Shown here: in pieces, positions 50,321 through 57,854 of the stretch
Position numbering within the stretch: position 1 is the first letter of the stretch
Layout: every line of letters begins with the position of its first letter
Notes under the pieces: generated by a model
Seen by the model: the letters and a program-made list of their open reading frames with translations, nothing else
Database searches by the model: none
Told to the model about the DNA's origin: nothing
Position numbers and translations under genes: made by a program
Assembly: GCA_031460505.1 (NCBI GenBank)
Contig: JAVKTT010000006.1
Location: 66,732-130,731 of the forward strand
From: JAAYTL01 sp031460505
GTDB lineage: Bacteria; Bacillota; Clostridia; Tissierellales; Tissierellaceae
DNA: 64,000 nt
Direction of reading: 5' to 3'

Positions 50321-51971
50321 AAATTATGTTGTCAGCATTTGAAATTACATTTGTAATTGGAGGCATAACTTGCTTCTTCCTAGATAATACCCCCGGAGCA
50401 TAAAATGAGTTTCCTTCTAAGGTAGCATTAAAGGCCTGTGCAACACTTTCCTTATTTGGACCTACAACTATCATTTCAGATGCCTCTTTAAATATGTCAG
50501 TCAACATCAATATAAATATAGAATATCCATATTCTTTAGCTCTCTCTTCCATAGCTATTATTAACTCATCCATCATGTCCTTAAGACTATCTGGGTCCAT
50601 AGTATATACCTGTGATATTCCAACTTTTTCTTCATTAATAACAAATGATTTAAAGTCTTGATTTAGTAACTCCTTAGGTGTTTTACCTGTTAGTGAGGTG
50701 CCTTCTTTAAACATCTCTAAAGCAAACTCTTCTACATCTAAATCCGCTATTTTAGCTAATCTTTCCAACATGATTTTATCCGTGTTAGTTGAAGTTGGTG
50801 ACTTGAATAATAATGTGTCGGATATTATTCCAGCAGCTAATATGCCAGCAGTTTTCTTAGATGGTCTACGACCGTTTTCAAATAGTATAGATGCCACTAT
50901 TGTACATGTACTACCTACAGGTTCATTCCTAAAATAAATTGGTGCACCTGTAAATACATCTGCTACCCTATGGTGATCAATTATTTCTAATATTTCAGCT
51001 TCTTCTAATCCATCTACTGATTGACTTCTCTCATTATGGTCCACTAATATAACTTTTTTCTTTAAGCTAGAAATCAGGTGGTATCTGGATATGGAACCTA
51101 CTGCTTTTCTTTCATGATCTATAACTGGATATGATCTATATCTTGTTTGAGACATATGAACTTTTACATCATCAACAAGATCATCAAGTGAAAAATACAC
51201 TAAATCTTCAGTTGTCATTACATATTTAATTGGAACACTTTGAGTGATCATCCTAGCAGCTGTAAAAGTATCATGAGGAGTTGATATAACTGCAATACCT
51301 CTATCATTGGCTAGTTGTACTAAATTGTCTTCGATCTTTCCATTACCAGTCACTACCATCAATGATATATTGCTATTCAATGCAACTTCTTGAATATCTT
51401 TTCTATCACCGCATATTACAATGTCATTATCTTCTATATATTTCTTGAATGTACTTGGTTCCATTGCTAAAACTAACAATTTACCGTTAAATGGCTTGTA
51501 ACTATCTGGAAGTACTATTGACTCTGCAGATAAGGTATCTATAATATTCTCTATAGTAGTCTCAGATTTTCCTAAAACTGAGTTGTCCCATACATCTATA
51601 TAATTCTGAATTATATCTGATAAAGTAACTATACCAACTAGTTGCTCATTTTCGTCTACTACAGGTAAACTGTAAACATTATTCTTATTCATTATATTTA
51701 ATGCCATTCTTAATGATATCTCTGGACTAACAGGAGGAATTTTATCGAAGTTTAAATCCTCTACACTTAGTCTTACTGTATCAATTAAAAGTGGAGCTTC
51801 AACCCCAAAATAATTTAATATAAACATAGTCTCCCTGTTTATATCACCTAATCTAACAGGTATAGCATTTACATCTCCATTACCATTCTTGAATTCTCCA
51901 TATGCAATGGCTGAACATATGGAATCAGAATCGGGGTTTTTGTGACCTGTTATATATATTGTCTCTTTCAA
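50319..51971 (-). CDS. CBS/DRTGG-domain family II inorganic pyrophosphatase (DHH-DHHA2)
   Basis: The 550-residue enzyme has the nucleotide-regulated, CBS-containing family II architecture: an N-terminal DHH lobe start (HKNPDSDSICSAIAYGEFK), a CBS domain near 75-130, a DRTGG-like domain (about 185-240, SLMVVTGNGKIEDNLVQLA), a second CBS near 245-300, then EIIDHHRVAD (manganese site, about 330) and the DHHA2 domain ending near 540. Hydrolysis of PPi is tuned by AMP, ADP and diadenosine polyphosphates in the family. The start is a TTG at 51971, seven bases after GGGAGG. Confidence 0.93.
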   Translation of the reverse strand: MKETIYITGHKNPDSDSICSAIAYGEFKNGNGDVNAIPVRLGDINRETMFILNYFGVEAPLLIDTVRLSVEDLNFDKIPPVSPEISLRMALNIMNKNNVYSLPVVDENEQLVGIVTLSDIIQNYIDVWDNSVLGKSETTIENIIDTLSAESIVLPDSYKPFNGKLLVLAMEPSTFKKYIEDNDIVICGDRKDIQEVALNSNISLMVVTGNGKIEDNLVQLANDRGIAVISTPHDTFTAARMITQSVPIKYVMTTEDLVYFSLDDLVDDVKVHMSQTRYRSYPVIDHERKAVGSISRYHLISSLKKKVILVDHNERSQSVDGLEEAEILEIIDHHRVADVFTGAPIYFRNEPVGSTCTIVASILFENGRRPSKKTAGILAAGIISDTLLFKSPTSTNTDKIMLERLAKIADLDVEEFALEMFKEGTSLTGKTPKELLNQDFKSFVINEEKVGISQVYTMDPDSLKDMMDELIIAMEERAKEYGYSIFILMLTDIFKEASEMIVVGPNKESVAQAFNATLEGNSFYAPGVLSRKKQVMPPITNVISNADNII

Positions 51972-52068
51972 TGAACTACCTCCCATTGACTTAATTCTTA
52001 TTATTATATGATTATAACATTTAATTTACTTAATAGTATATCAGTTATTATAAAAATATCTGCAATGG

Positions 52069-52097
52069 TGAACAAAAGGGACGCGAAACTTTGTTCA
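52069..52097 (+). repeat. 29-bp REP-like palindrome, copy 1
   Basis: Arms TGAACAAA and TTTGTTCA flank the core AGGGACGCGAAAC. It lies between the pyrophosphatase promoter region and the end of the 52118-53149 gene. The GGGACGC core reads on the plus strand. Confidence 0.88.
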
Positions 52098-52117
52098 TTT
52101 ACTTTAGCAATCTATAA

Positions 52118-53149
52118 TTATTTATACTCATTAATTGGACTAACTCTTGCTATATGAAGGCTATCCAATATTACATTGCCATATTTATTACCATTTTTAT
52201 CTCTAACATTAAAATATTCTTCTTTGTAACTTATTCCGCTAGTTGACTGCTGACTTGACCAATGTTTAAGTCCAATTATCCTATTTCCTTCTCTAATCCA
52301 ATCAATAAACACAACAGCATGTCCAGTATTATTTTCACGAGAAAGATCAATAAAATCTCCTGGGGCTACTTCTTCAAGGTTTGTAATTCTTTCACCTAAT
52401 CCATATTTTTCGATGGCAACAGCCAGATTACTCTGTGATTTAGGTCCCATTGCAACGTACCATGTCAGCATAAAATCCACCATTTCATCCTTTGTCATTC
52501 CATTGAAGTTATTTATTTCTATACCATGGTCCTTGTTTCTATTTTGCATTGCTTTAAAAAACACTTCAAAGGTAATTCCAGTACAATGACTGTATTTTTT
52601 TCCGCTTGGATGAGCCTTAAGTATTAGTTCATCTTTATAATATACATTTTCTGTTACTCCGTTATAATTCTCATAATCATTATTTAAAAGATATGGATAA
52701 CTTCCATTTTCATAATTATAAGTATTTATAACATCTAAAACATATCTGTTAAGATGTTGACTTAAGTTTGATGGCACAGTCCTGTTATCTTTAATAGGCT
52801 CTTCCCTATTAGGCTGGACAGGATTGTGAGTTGGTTCTTTAACTTCATTTTGAATAGGTTCTTGAACTTGTACTACTTCTATTTCATCTTCAATATTTGT
52901 TTCAATCTCAGTTTCAGTCTCTTCATCTATTAAGTCAATGTTTTCTTCTAAGCTTTCTTCTTTTAAATTAGCTACTTCTATATACTCTGAAATTAGAGAA
53001 GTTGTCCTATTATTCTCTACAAATGGAAATACATTTTCTACATTTAGTTCATAGTTATAGCTGTAATTTTTGATGGTTTTATAAGAAGTAATTGATGTGA
53101 TAATTGTAAGCGCTGCAACTAATCCAACTGTTTGTTTCTGTCTAATCAT
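52118..53149 (-). CDS. Exported NlpC/P60 or CHAP-like putative wall amidase
   Basis: The 343-residue protein has an N-terminal anchor (about 8-26), an acidic and Pro/Glu-rich stalk (about 60-130, EVVQVQEPIQNEVKEP) and a C-terminal domain of about 215 residues. The latter has a candidate Cys-His pair: Cys in KKYSHCTGITFEVFF (about 190) and His in ENNTGHAVVFIDWI (about 282), followed by a SxxSxxxG-containing tail. This spacing matches the papain-like NlpC/P60 or CHAP amidases, but the family was not confirmed. AGGAG precedes the ATG. It is bracketed by repeat copies 1 and 2. Confidence 0.7.
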   Translation of the reverse strand: MIRQKQTVGLVAALTIITSITSYKTIKNYSYNYELNVENVFPFVENNRTTSLISEYIEVANLKEESLEENIDLIDEETETEIETNIEDEIEVVQVQEPIQNEVKEPTHNPVQPNREEPIKDNRTVPSNLSQHLNRYVLDVINTYNYENGSYPYLLNNDYENYNGVTENVYYKDELILKAHPSGKKYSHCTGITFEVFFKAMQNRNKDHGIEINNFNGMTKDEMVDFMLTWYVAMGPKSQSNLAVAIEKYGLGERITNLEEVAPGDFIDLSRENNTGHAVVFIDWIREGNRIIGLKHWSSQQSTSGISYKEEYFNVRDKNGNKYGNVILDSLHIARVSPINEYK

Positions 53150-53284
53150 ATTTTATCTCCTATAAGTTAATAGTTACTTTCAATTATATAGGAGACTTGT
53201 CCTTCTTTATACTAGTAATAAATGGTTTAAATTGAATTAAATTAACTAATATGTGAATACTATTATTGGATTGGAGGTATGTAA

Positions 53285-53971
53285 ATGATAATTTGGAAAC
53301 CTACTATAGCTTTTGTTTTAATATTAATATTAACTCGTATACTAGGAAAGAAACAAATGAGTCAAATGACCTTTTTCAATTATGTAACGGGTATTACAAT
53401 TGGGTCTTTAGCAGCTAATATTATCACTTTTGATGATAAAACCATTTGGGATGAAGTAGTAGGACTTATATGGTGGTGCTTGTTAACTGCTTTATTAGCC
53501 TATATTACATTAAAATCAGCAAGGCTAAGAAAAGTTATTGATGGAAAACCTTCAGTACTAATAAAAAATGGTGTTATACAAAAAAAAGAACTGAAATCAA
53601 CCAGAGTTAATATTGAAGAACTAAGTATGATGTTTAGGGAACAAGGAATATTTTCTATGAAAGAAGTAGATTACGCAATATTAGAACAAAATGGACAACT
53701 AAGCATTCTTAAAATGCAAGATAAAATCACTGTAAGTAGAAAGGATATGAGCATACCAACATCACAACCAAAATATCTTCCGAAAGAAGTAATTATCGAC
53801 AGTAGAATAATCCATAAGAATTTAACTTCCTATGGATTAAATCTACAATGGCTAGAAAATCAACTAAATCAACAGGGTGTTAATAGTGTTGATGATGTAT
53901 TCTATGCTGAAATTCAGGATGATGGTACTCTATATATAGCACCTACAACACTCGAACAAAATGAACAGTAG
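53285..53971 (+). CDS. DUF421 (YetF-type) membrane protein
   Basis: The 228-residue protein has three N-terminal membrane helices (about 3-22, 38-56 and 60-77) and a cytoplasmic part with the DUF421 pattern: GKKQMSQMTFFNYVTGITIGS, GKPSVLIKNGVIQKKEL and ELSMMFREQGIFSMKEVDYAILEQNGQ in part. Members such as YetF and YdfR are tied to spore-germination or envelope functions in Bacillus but remain poorly defined. GGAGG precedes the ATG. The last codons (Glu-Gln-stop) come from repeat copy 2, so the C-terminus has been reshaped by the repeat. Confidence 0.88.
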   Translation: MIIWKPTIAFVLILILTRILGKKQMSQMTFFNYVTGITIGSLAANIITFDDKTIWDEVVGLIWWCLLTALLAYITLKSARLRKVIDGKPSVLIKNGVIQKKELKSTRVNIEELSMMFREQGIFSMKEVDYAILEQNGQLSILKMQDKITVSRKDMSIPTSQPKYLPKEVIIDSRIIHKNLTSYGLNLQWLENQLNQQGVNSVDDVFYAEIQDDGTLYIAPTTLEQNEQ

Positions 53972-53990
53972 GGACGCAAAACTTTGTTCA
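53962..53990 (+). repeat. 29-bp REP-like palindrome, copy 2
   Basis: Arms TGAACAGT and TTTGTTCA flank the core AGGGACGCAAAAC, plus-strand orientation. It supplies the final codons and TAG stop of the DUF421 gene. Confidence 0.9.
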
Positions 53991-53999
53991 TTTTAGCAT

Positions 54000-54026
54000 A
54001 AAAATCCCCTGATTAGGGGATTTTTT
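54000..54026. terminator. Bidirectional terminator between DUF421 and rsgA
   Basis: AAAAATCCCC (54000-54009) and GGGGATTTTT (54016-54025) form a 10-bp stem with a 6-nt loop, with A and T runs on either side, between convergent genes. Confidence 0.9.
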
Positions 54027-54032
54027 ATTGAT

Positions 54033-55103
54033 TTATTTATTTTGCTTTAATGATTTTTGAAATTTTGATAGATTTTTCTTATATGACTTTTCCTTTAGCA
54101 TAATATTTATATCCTCTTTCCTTTTTGCAAATTCTGCTTCTTTCTTTAGTTTTGAATAGTTTTTCCACCTATCAATGGAAATTTCTCCATTTTCTATGGC
54201 AGCTTTAACAACGCAACCTGGCTCAGAAATATGTTTACAATCACTAAATTTACATTTGCTTGCAAGATTCTCAATTTCATTAAATGTTGCATTAATTCCT
54301 TCAGATACATCCCACAAACCAAGCTCTCTCATCCCTGGTGTGTCGATAATCATACTGCCATTTTCCAACATAATTAGTTGTCTATGGGTTGTAGTGTGTC
54401 TTCCCTTATCATCATCAATTCTTATATCATTTACTTTCATAATCTCTTTACCTGCGATAGCATTTACAAGGGATGATTTTCCTACCCCTGATGATCCTAA
54501 AAACACAATTGTCTTTGAGGGTTTTATATATTCTTCGACTTCCTCAAGCCCTATCCCAGTATGTGCACTTACAATTATTATTGGAACTCCTATGGCTATA
54601 CTCTCAAGTCTCTCCAGATATACGCTATAGTCATGGCACAAATCTGCCTTAGTTAATATAATTACCGGACTTCCCCCACTTTCCCAGCTAGTTGATAGGT
54701 ACCTTTCCATCTTATTAATATTAAAATCTTGATTTAAGGATGAAATGATAAACACATAATCAAAATTAGTTGCAACAATCTGTTCTTTCCCATTCCATGT
54801 GTCCATACGTGAAAACTTGCTTTTTCTCTCAAGTACTCTATAAATCACATCTTCCCCATAAGGATTTCTCTTAACTAAAACAAAATCACCAATGGAAGGA
54901 TAAATACTATTTTCATCATTGTAAAATAAAGAAGCTTTTAACCTAGCAGTGGTTTCACCATAATCAGTAACAATCTTGTATTCTTCTCGATGTACCTCAA
55001 TAACTCTTGCAGGGATCAACTCTACATCTCCCATATCAAAATCGGCTATTTGTTTATTAAAAAATTCTGTATATCCATATTCACTAATTAACTTATTACT
55101 CAT
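54033..55103 (-). CDS. rsgA: Ribosome small-subunit GTPase A, long RsgA paralogue
   Basis: RsgA is a circularly permuted GTPase acting on the 30S subunit during late assembly. The 356-residue protein has an N-terminal OB domain (about 30-105), the G4 motif TKAD at 151-154, P-loop GSSGVGKS at 203-210, G3 DTPG at 254-257, and a zinc motif Cys284, Cys289, His291, Cys297. A basic C-terminal tail (NLSKFQKSLKQNK) follows. It is longer than the roughly 290-residue RsgA usually found beside prpC and prkC, so it is probably a second paralogue. The start ATG overlaps the stop of a 27-codon ORF, downstream of a terminator-bearing leader; expression is likely conditional. Confidence 0.94.
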   Translation of the reverse strand: MSNKLISEYGYTEFFNKQIADFDMGDVELIPARVIEVHREEYKIVTDYGETTARLKASLFYNDENSIYPSIGDFVLVKRNPYGEDVIYRVLERKSKFSRMDTWNGKEQIVATNFDYVFIISSLNQDFNINKMERYLSTSWESGGSPVIILTKADLCHDYSVYLERLESIAIGVPIIIVSAHTGIGLEEVEEYIKPSKTIVFLGSSGVGKSSLVNAIAGKEIMKVNDIRIDDDKGRHTTTHRQLIMLENGSMIIDTPGMRELGLWDVSEGINATFNEIENLASKCKFSDCKHISEPGCVVKAAIENGEISIDRWKNYSKLKKEAEFAKRKEDINIMLKEKSYKKNLSKFQKSLKQNK

Positions 55104-55179
55104 CTAATGCCTCCATTTTTTCATTGTAATTTTTCAATTTATTTGTCATATTCTTTATATTAATTTTAGTCTTTTCCAT
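55096..55179 (-). CDS. 27-residue ORF coupled to rsgA
   Basis: The frame starts at ATG 55179, eight bases after AAAAGGAGT, encodes MEKTKINIKNMTNKLKNYNE and EKMEALDE-type residues, and stops with TAA inside the rsgA start (ATGAGTAA). The peptide is basic and helical with no signal. Overlap and strong ribosome site suggest translational coupling to rsgA, which itself has only a weak GGAG (within this frame's last codons). It could also be a functional microprotein. Confidence 0.55.
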   Translation of the reverse strand: MEKTKINIKNMTNKLKNYNEKMEALDE

Positions 55180-55211
55180 AACACATCACTCCTTTTAAAA
55201 TATTTCATAAC

Positions 55212-55272
55212 TAAAAAAGGGCATAAAAATACCGTAGATAAGTAACCTTAAATTAGGCCACAATCTACGGTA
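55212..55272 (-). terminator. Conditional terminator (attenuator) in the rsgA leader
   Basis: TACCGTAGAT (55230-55239) pairs perfectly with ATCTACGGTA (55263-55272). On the minus strand this is followed by TTTTTATGCCCTTTTTT. It lies after the leader peptide and before the rsgA ORFs. Its loop includes AGGTTACT (minus strand, 55248-55241), complementary to AGTAACCT (55386-55379) in the leader, an arrangement allowing an alternative fold. Confidence 0.75.
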
Positions 55273-55403
55273 TATATTCAAAATTTATCATTCTTGGATA
55301 TATCCTTATAGGCATTTCTTATGAAAGGTTAAAATATTAATGCAAAAATGCAACACAAATAAAGGTATACTCCTTCATAGGTTACTCTTTGCCCGTATTT
55401 AGT

Positions 55404-55436
55404 TTAGATGGAATTCACCTTTATATTTACACTCAT
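55404..55436 (-). CDS. 10-residue leader peptide of the rsgA attenuator
   Basis: An ATG at 55436, nine bases after AAAGGAG, opens the frame MSVNIKVNSI and stops at TAA (55406-55404). The codon series and position, about 30 nt after the predicted transcription start and 130 nt before the terminator, are those of a ribosome-sensing leader peptide. No arginine, tryptophan or histidine run is present, so a simple amino-acid attenuator is unlikely. Confidence 0.6.
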   Translation of the reverse strand: MSVNIKVNSI

Positions 55437-55469
55437 CTAAAACAACTCCTTTCATGCTATCTAGTTTAT

Positions 55470-55498
55470 AGTATATTATTTTATAAAAATTCTGTCAA
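55470..55498 (-). promoter_or_regulatory. SigA-type promoter of the rsgA leader
   Basis: TTGACA (55498-55493) is a full consensus -35; TATACT (55475-55470) is the -10, with a 17-bp spacer. The transcription start is predicted near 55463, giving a leader of about 360 nt before rsgA. Confidence 0.8.
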
Positions 55499-55548
55499 CA
55501 TTTTTTATTCTTCTTGCCTAAATAATCAAAACTAGATTTCTAGCATTA

Positions 55549-56424
55549 TTACATATCAAACAAATTTAATTGATCTACTTTATGTTTATCTTCATATTCT
55601 CTAAGATAGGAAAACACCTTTTTAGTATCATAGACAATATTGTGTTTTTTACATGTTTCCCTAAAGATCTTCATAAGCTTATTGTTATTATCACTACCAA
55701 TTTCATATGAATTTCCGAATTTTTCAATATACTCCTTTTTCAACCCTGGAAAATGTTCATCTAGCTTTTGATAGTAATACTCTCGGTTCCCTTCCCTTAA
55801 TGTTAGGCCCATTCCAAAACAAATAATCCCATGGACCCCTGCTTCTACACAATAATTTAGTATTCCACGTAAATTTTCCTCTGTATCATTAATAAAAGGT
55901 AAAATTGGTCCAAGCCAAACTACAGTAGGAATTCTATTTTGTTGCATAATCTTTAGTACTTCAAAACGCTCCTTTGTAGTACTTACATTTGGCTCTAATA
56001 TTTTGCATAGTTCTTCATCATATGTAGTAAGGGTCATCTGAACAACGCATTTTGACTGATTATTTATTTCTTTCAAGATATCTAAGTCACGTAATATCAT
56101 TGCGGACTTTGTAAGTATTGCAACACCAAAACCATATTTGTTAATTATCTCTAGGCTTTTTCTTGTATTCCCAAGCCTTTCCTCAAAATGTATATATGGA
56201 TCAGACATGGAGCCCGTTCCTATCATGCATTTTTTACGTTTCCTACTTAATGTCTTTTCTAAAAGTTCTATGGCATTTTTCTTAACTTCTATATCTTCAA
56301 ATCTATGGTTTATTTGATAACATTTACTTCTAGAATCGCAGTAAATGCAGCCATGGGTACATCCTCTATATAAATTCATTCCATTTTGTGCAGACAGGAT
56401 ACCTTTTACTTCAACTTCATGCAT
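55549..56424 (-). CDS. Radical SAM protein of the spore photoproduct lyase-like family
   Basis: The 291-residue protein starts at ATG 56424 after AAGGGTG. The radical SAM cysteine motif is present as CTHGCIYCD (about residues 25-33), binding the [4Fe-4S] cluster. IGTGSMSDPYIHFEE and LTLTTYDEELCKILEPN are typical of the SPL-like subfamily (annotated as SPL family radical SAM proteins). These split S-adenosylmethionine to start radical chemistry; substrates are mostly unknown outside DNA photoproduct lyase. A longer reading to 56520 would translate repeat copy 3 and is rejected. It is separated from rsgA's promoter by about 50 bp. Confidence 0.87.
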   Translation of the reverse strand: MHEVEVKGILSAQNGMNLYRGCTHGCIYCDSRSKCYQINHRFEDIEVKKNAIELLEKTLSRKRKKCMIGTGSMSDPYIHFEERLGNTRKSLEIINKYGFGVAILTKSAMILRDLDILKEINNQSKCVVQMTLTTYDEELCKILEPNVSTTKERFEVLKIMQQNRIPTVVWLGPILPFINDTEENLRGILNYCVEAGVHGIICFGMGLTLREGNREYYYQKLDEHFPGLKKEYIEKFGNSYEIGSDNNNKLMKIFRETCKKHNIVYDTKKVFSYLREYEDKHKVDQLNLFDM

Positions 56425-56465
56425 ATAATTCACCCTTACAATTAAATAATTTTTTTGAACATTTA

Positions 56466-56494
56466 TGAACATTAGGGACGCAAAACTTTGTTCA
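56466..56494 (+). repeat. 29-bp REP-like palindrome, copy 3
   Basis: Arms TGAACATT and TTTGTTCA flank AGGGACGCAAAAC, plus-strand orientation. Read on the minus strand, it encodes the last residues MNKVLRP and stop of the transposase gene. Confidence 0.92.
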
Positions 56495-57245
56495 TATTCG
56501 CAACCTTTCCAACTGAACATCTTACTAACTTCCCAATTTCTCGGTAAGAGAATTTCTCCTCTTCTAATAGTCTTATTATTAATTCATCCTTATTTTTCAA
56601 TTCTTCAACTGTATCAATTTTTACTTGTTCCAAATATCGCGAAACTATTCTCTTCCCATATTCATCTTTGTTTATCATAAGTTCCTCTACTACTTCTAGA
56701 TAATCATTCTCATCTTCAATTTGATGGAACTCTATAAAGTTATCAATTGTTTTGAAATTAATATTAACTATTTCTAATGCATCTCTTGTAATAATATGAT
56801 TCTCACCCTCTATATACTCTTTCATGCTGCTCCGATTATAAAATTCTGCCTTAGATACCATATTAGCCTTTACTGGATTATTATGTATATATCTCAGAAC
56901 ACATAGAAAATGTTCATCATTAAAAATAATTTCACTTTTAAATCTGTCTTGAAAGACAGGACCTATCCTATTATTCTTAGAATTATAGTAAAATGCATAG
57001 CTTGAATTCACTTTCTTCATTAACAAACTCAAATCATCAATACTACCCTCTATTAGCAAGTGGAGATGATTGTCCATAATACAATAGCTATAAATATTAC
57101 AAAATACTTCCCTATTTTTCTCTACAATTATTTTTAATAAATATTTCTTATCCGACTCATAACGAAATATTTTGTCCTTATTGATTCCTCTTGTCATTAC
57201 ATGGTAATAACCCGTTGGACTCTCTTGTCTGTATATTCTAGGCAT
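56472..57245 (-). CDS. REP-associated tyrosine transposase (RAYT, Y1 family)
   Basis: The 257-residue protein has the HUH endonuclease fold: GYYHVMTRGINKDKIF, the metal-binding HUH motif as His60 and His62 (MDNHLHLLIEG), the FQDRFKSEII segment, and catalytic Tyr119 in LRYIHNNPVKANMV. RAYTs process single-stranded REP hairpins and spread REP elements in bacterial genomes. The C-terminal extension (about 165-257) ends in a helix-turn-helix (FSYREIGKLVRCSVGKVANM). GGGGTGAG precedes the ATG. The last seven codons are supplied by repeat copy 3, which is the likely substrate-family DNA. Confidence 0.93.
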   Translation of the reverse strand: MPRIYRQESPTGYYHVMTRGINKDKIFRYESDKKYLLKIIVEKNREVFCNIYSYCIMDNHLHLLIEGSIDDLSLLMKKVNSSYAFYYNSKNNRIGPVFQDRFKSEIIFNDEHFLCVLRYIHNNPVKANMVSKAEFYNRSSMKEYIEGENHIITRDALEIVNINFKTIDNFIEFHQIEDENDYLEVVEELMINKDEYGKRIVSRYLEQVKIDTVEELKNKDELIIRLLEEEKFSYREIGKLVRCSVGKVANMNKVLRP

Positions 57246-57337
57246 AATCTCACCCCTACTATTTGTTGATTAATATATTCTACATATTTAGCTAAAGTCC
57301 TTCTTTTTTCTAAACATTTTATTAATTTTATGGAAAA

Positions 57338-57366
57338 TGAACAAAGTTTCGCGTCCCCACTGTTCA
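57338..57366 (-). repeat. 29-bp REP-like palindrome, copy 4
   Basis: On the minus strand the arms TGAACAGT and TTTGTTCA flank GGGGACGCGAAAC. It is placed upstream of the transposase gene and 47 bp before the pterin dehydratase gene. The orientation is opposite to copies 1 to 3. Confidence 0.92.
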
Positions 57367-57413
57367 TTTAGGGTATAAATAGTATAAATTCTTGAAAAAT
57401 TGGGGGTATCGTA

Positions 57414-57740
57414 ATGAGTAATTTATTAACTAAAAAATGTATTCCATGTAGTATAGGAACTGCTCCTTTAAATAGTGACGAAATCGATGCACTTGTAAAA
57501 AATTTAGATGATGGCTGGAAAGTTGTCAATTATCATCACATAGAAAAGACATACCAATTTAAAGATTTTAAACATGCATTAGATTTTACTAATAGAGTTG
57601 GTGAATTAGCAGAATCCGAAGGTCATCATCCAGATATCTACCTTTCATGGGGCAAAGTGATCATAAAACTCTGGACTCATAAAATTAATGGGCTACATGA
57701 AAATGATTTTATCATAGTAGCAAAAATTGATGAACTATAA
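57414..57740 (+). CDS. Pterin-4a-carbinolamine dehydratase
   Basis: The 108-residue protein has the PCD/DCoH fold with the active-site trio in the conserved EGHHPDIYLSWGKVIIKLWTH segment (key residues His-His-Pro-Asp and Trp, about residues 70-90). It dehydrates 4a-hydroxytetrahydropterins, classically after phenylalanine hydroxylase. No aromatic-amino-acid hydroxylase is near. In bacteria lacking one, PCD-like proteins have been tied to molybdopterin or folate metabolism. TTGGGGG upstream of ATG is a modest ribosome site. The gene lies between repeat copies 4 and 5. Confidence 0.92.
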   Translation: MSNLLTKKCIPCSIGTAPLNSDEIDALVKNLDDGWKVVNYHHIEKTYQFKDFKHALDFTNRVGELAESEGHHPDIYLSWGKVIIKLWTHKINGLHENDFIIVAKIDEL

Positions 57741-57749
57741 ATAATAAAA

Positions 57750-57782
57750 TCCCTATAACATTAAATAACTGTGTTATAGGGA
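57750..57782 (+). terminator. Terminator of the pterin dehydratase gene
   Basis: TCCCTATAACA (57750-57760) and TGTTATAGGGA (57772-57782) form an 11-bp perfect stem. The following T run is weak (TAATTATTAATTT). Confidence 0.65.
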
Positions 57783-57825
57783 TAATTATTAATTTAAACA
57801 AAACTTGAACACTAGGACAAGAAAA

Positions 57826-57854
57826 TGAACAAAGTTTTGCGTCCCCATTGTTCA
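57826..57854 (-). repeat. 29-bp REP-like palindrome, copy 5
   Basis: On the minus strand the arms TGAACAAT and TTTGTTCA flank GGGGACGCAAAAC. It supplies the TGA stop codon of the SNF2 helicase gene. Confidence 0.92.

Larger units (their letters stand above)
56466..57366. mobile_element. REP-transposase unit: RAYT gene between inverted repeat copies
   Basis: The transposase gene lies between copies 3 and 4 of the 29-bp palindrome, which face each other in opposite orientation. This is the expected form of a RAYT locus from which REP-like repeats were dispersed. The extent is inferred from the repeats. Confidence 0.7.

Noticed and set aside
55200..55463. Known riboswitch class before rsgA
   Set aside because: I compared the leader from memory with purine, preQ1, THF, SAM, glycine, c-di-GMP, fluoride and T-box conserved elements and found no convincing match; the leader peptide favours ribosome-mediated attenuation.
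56425..56520. Longer N-terminus for the radical SAM protein
   Set aside because: The extra codons translate repeat copy 3 (giving CEYEQSF) and lie upstream of a good ribosome site at the ATG at 56424.
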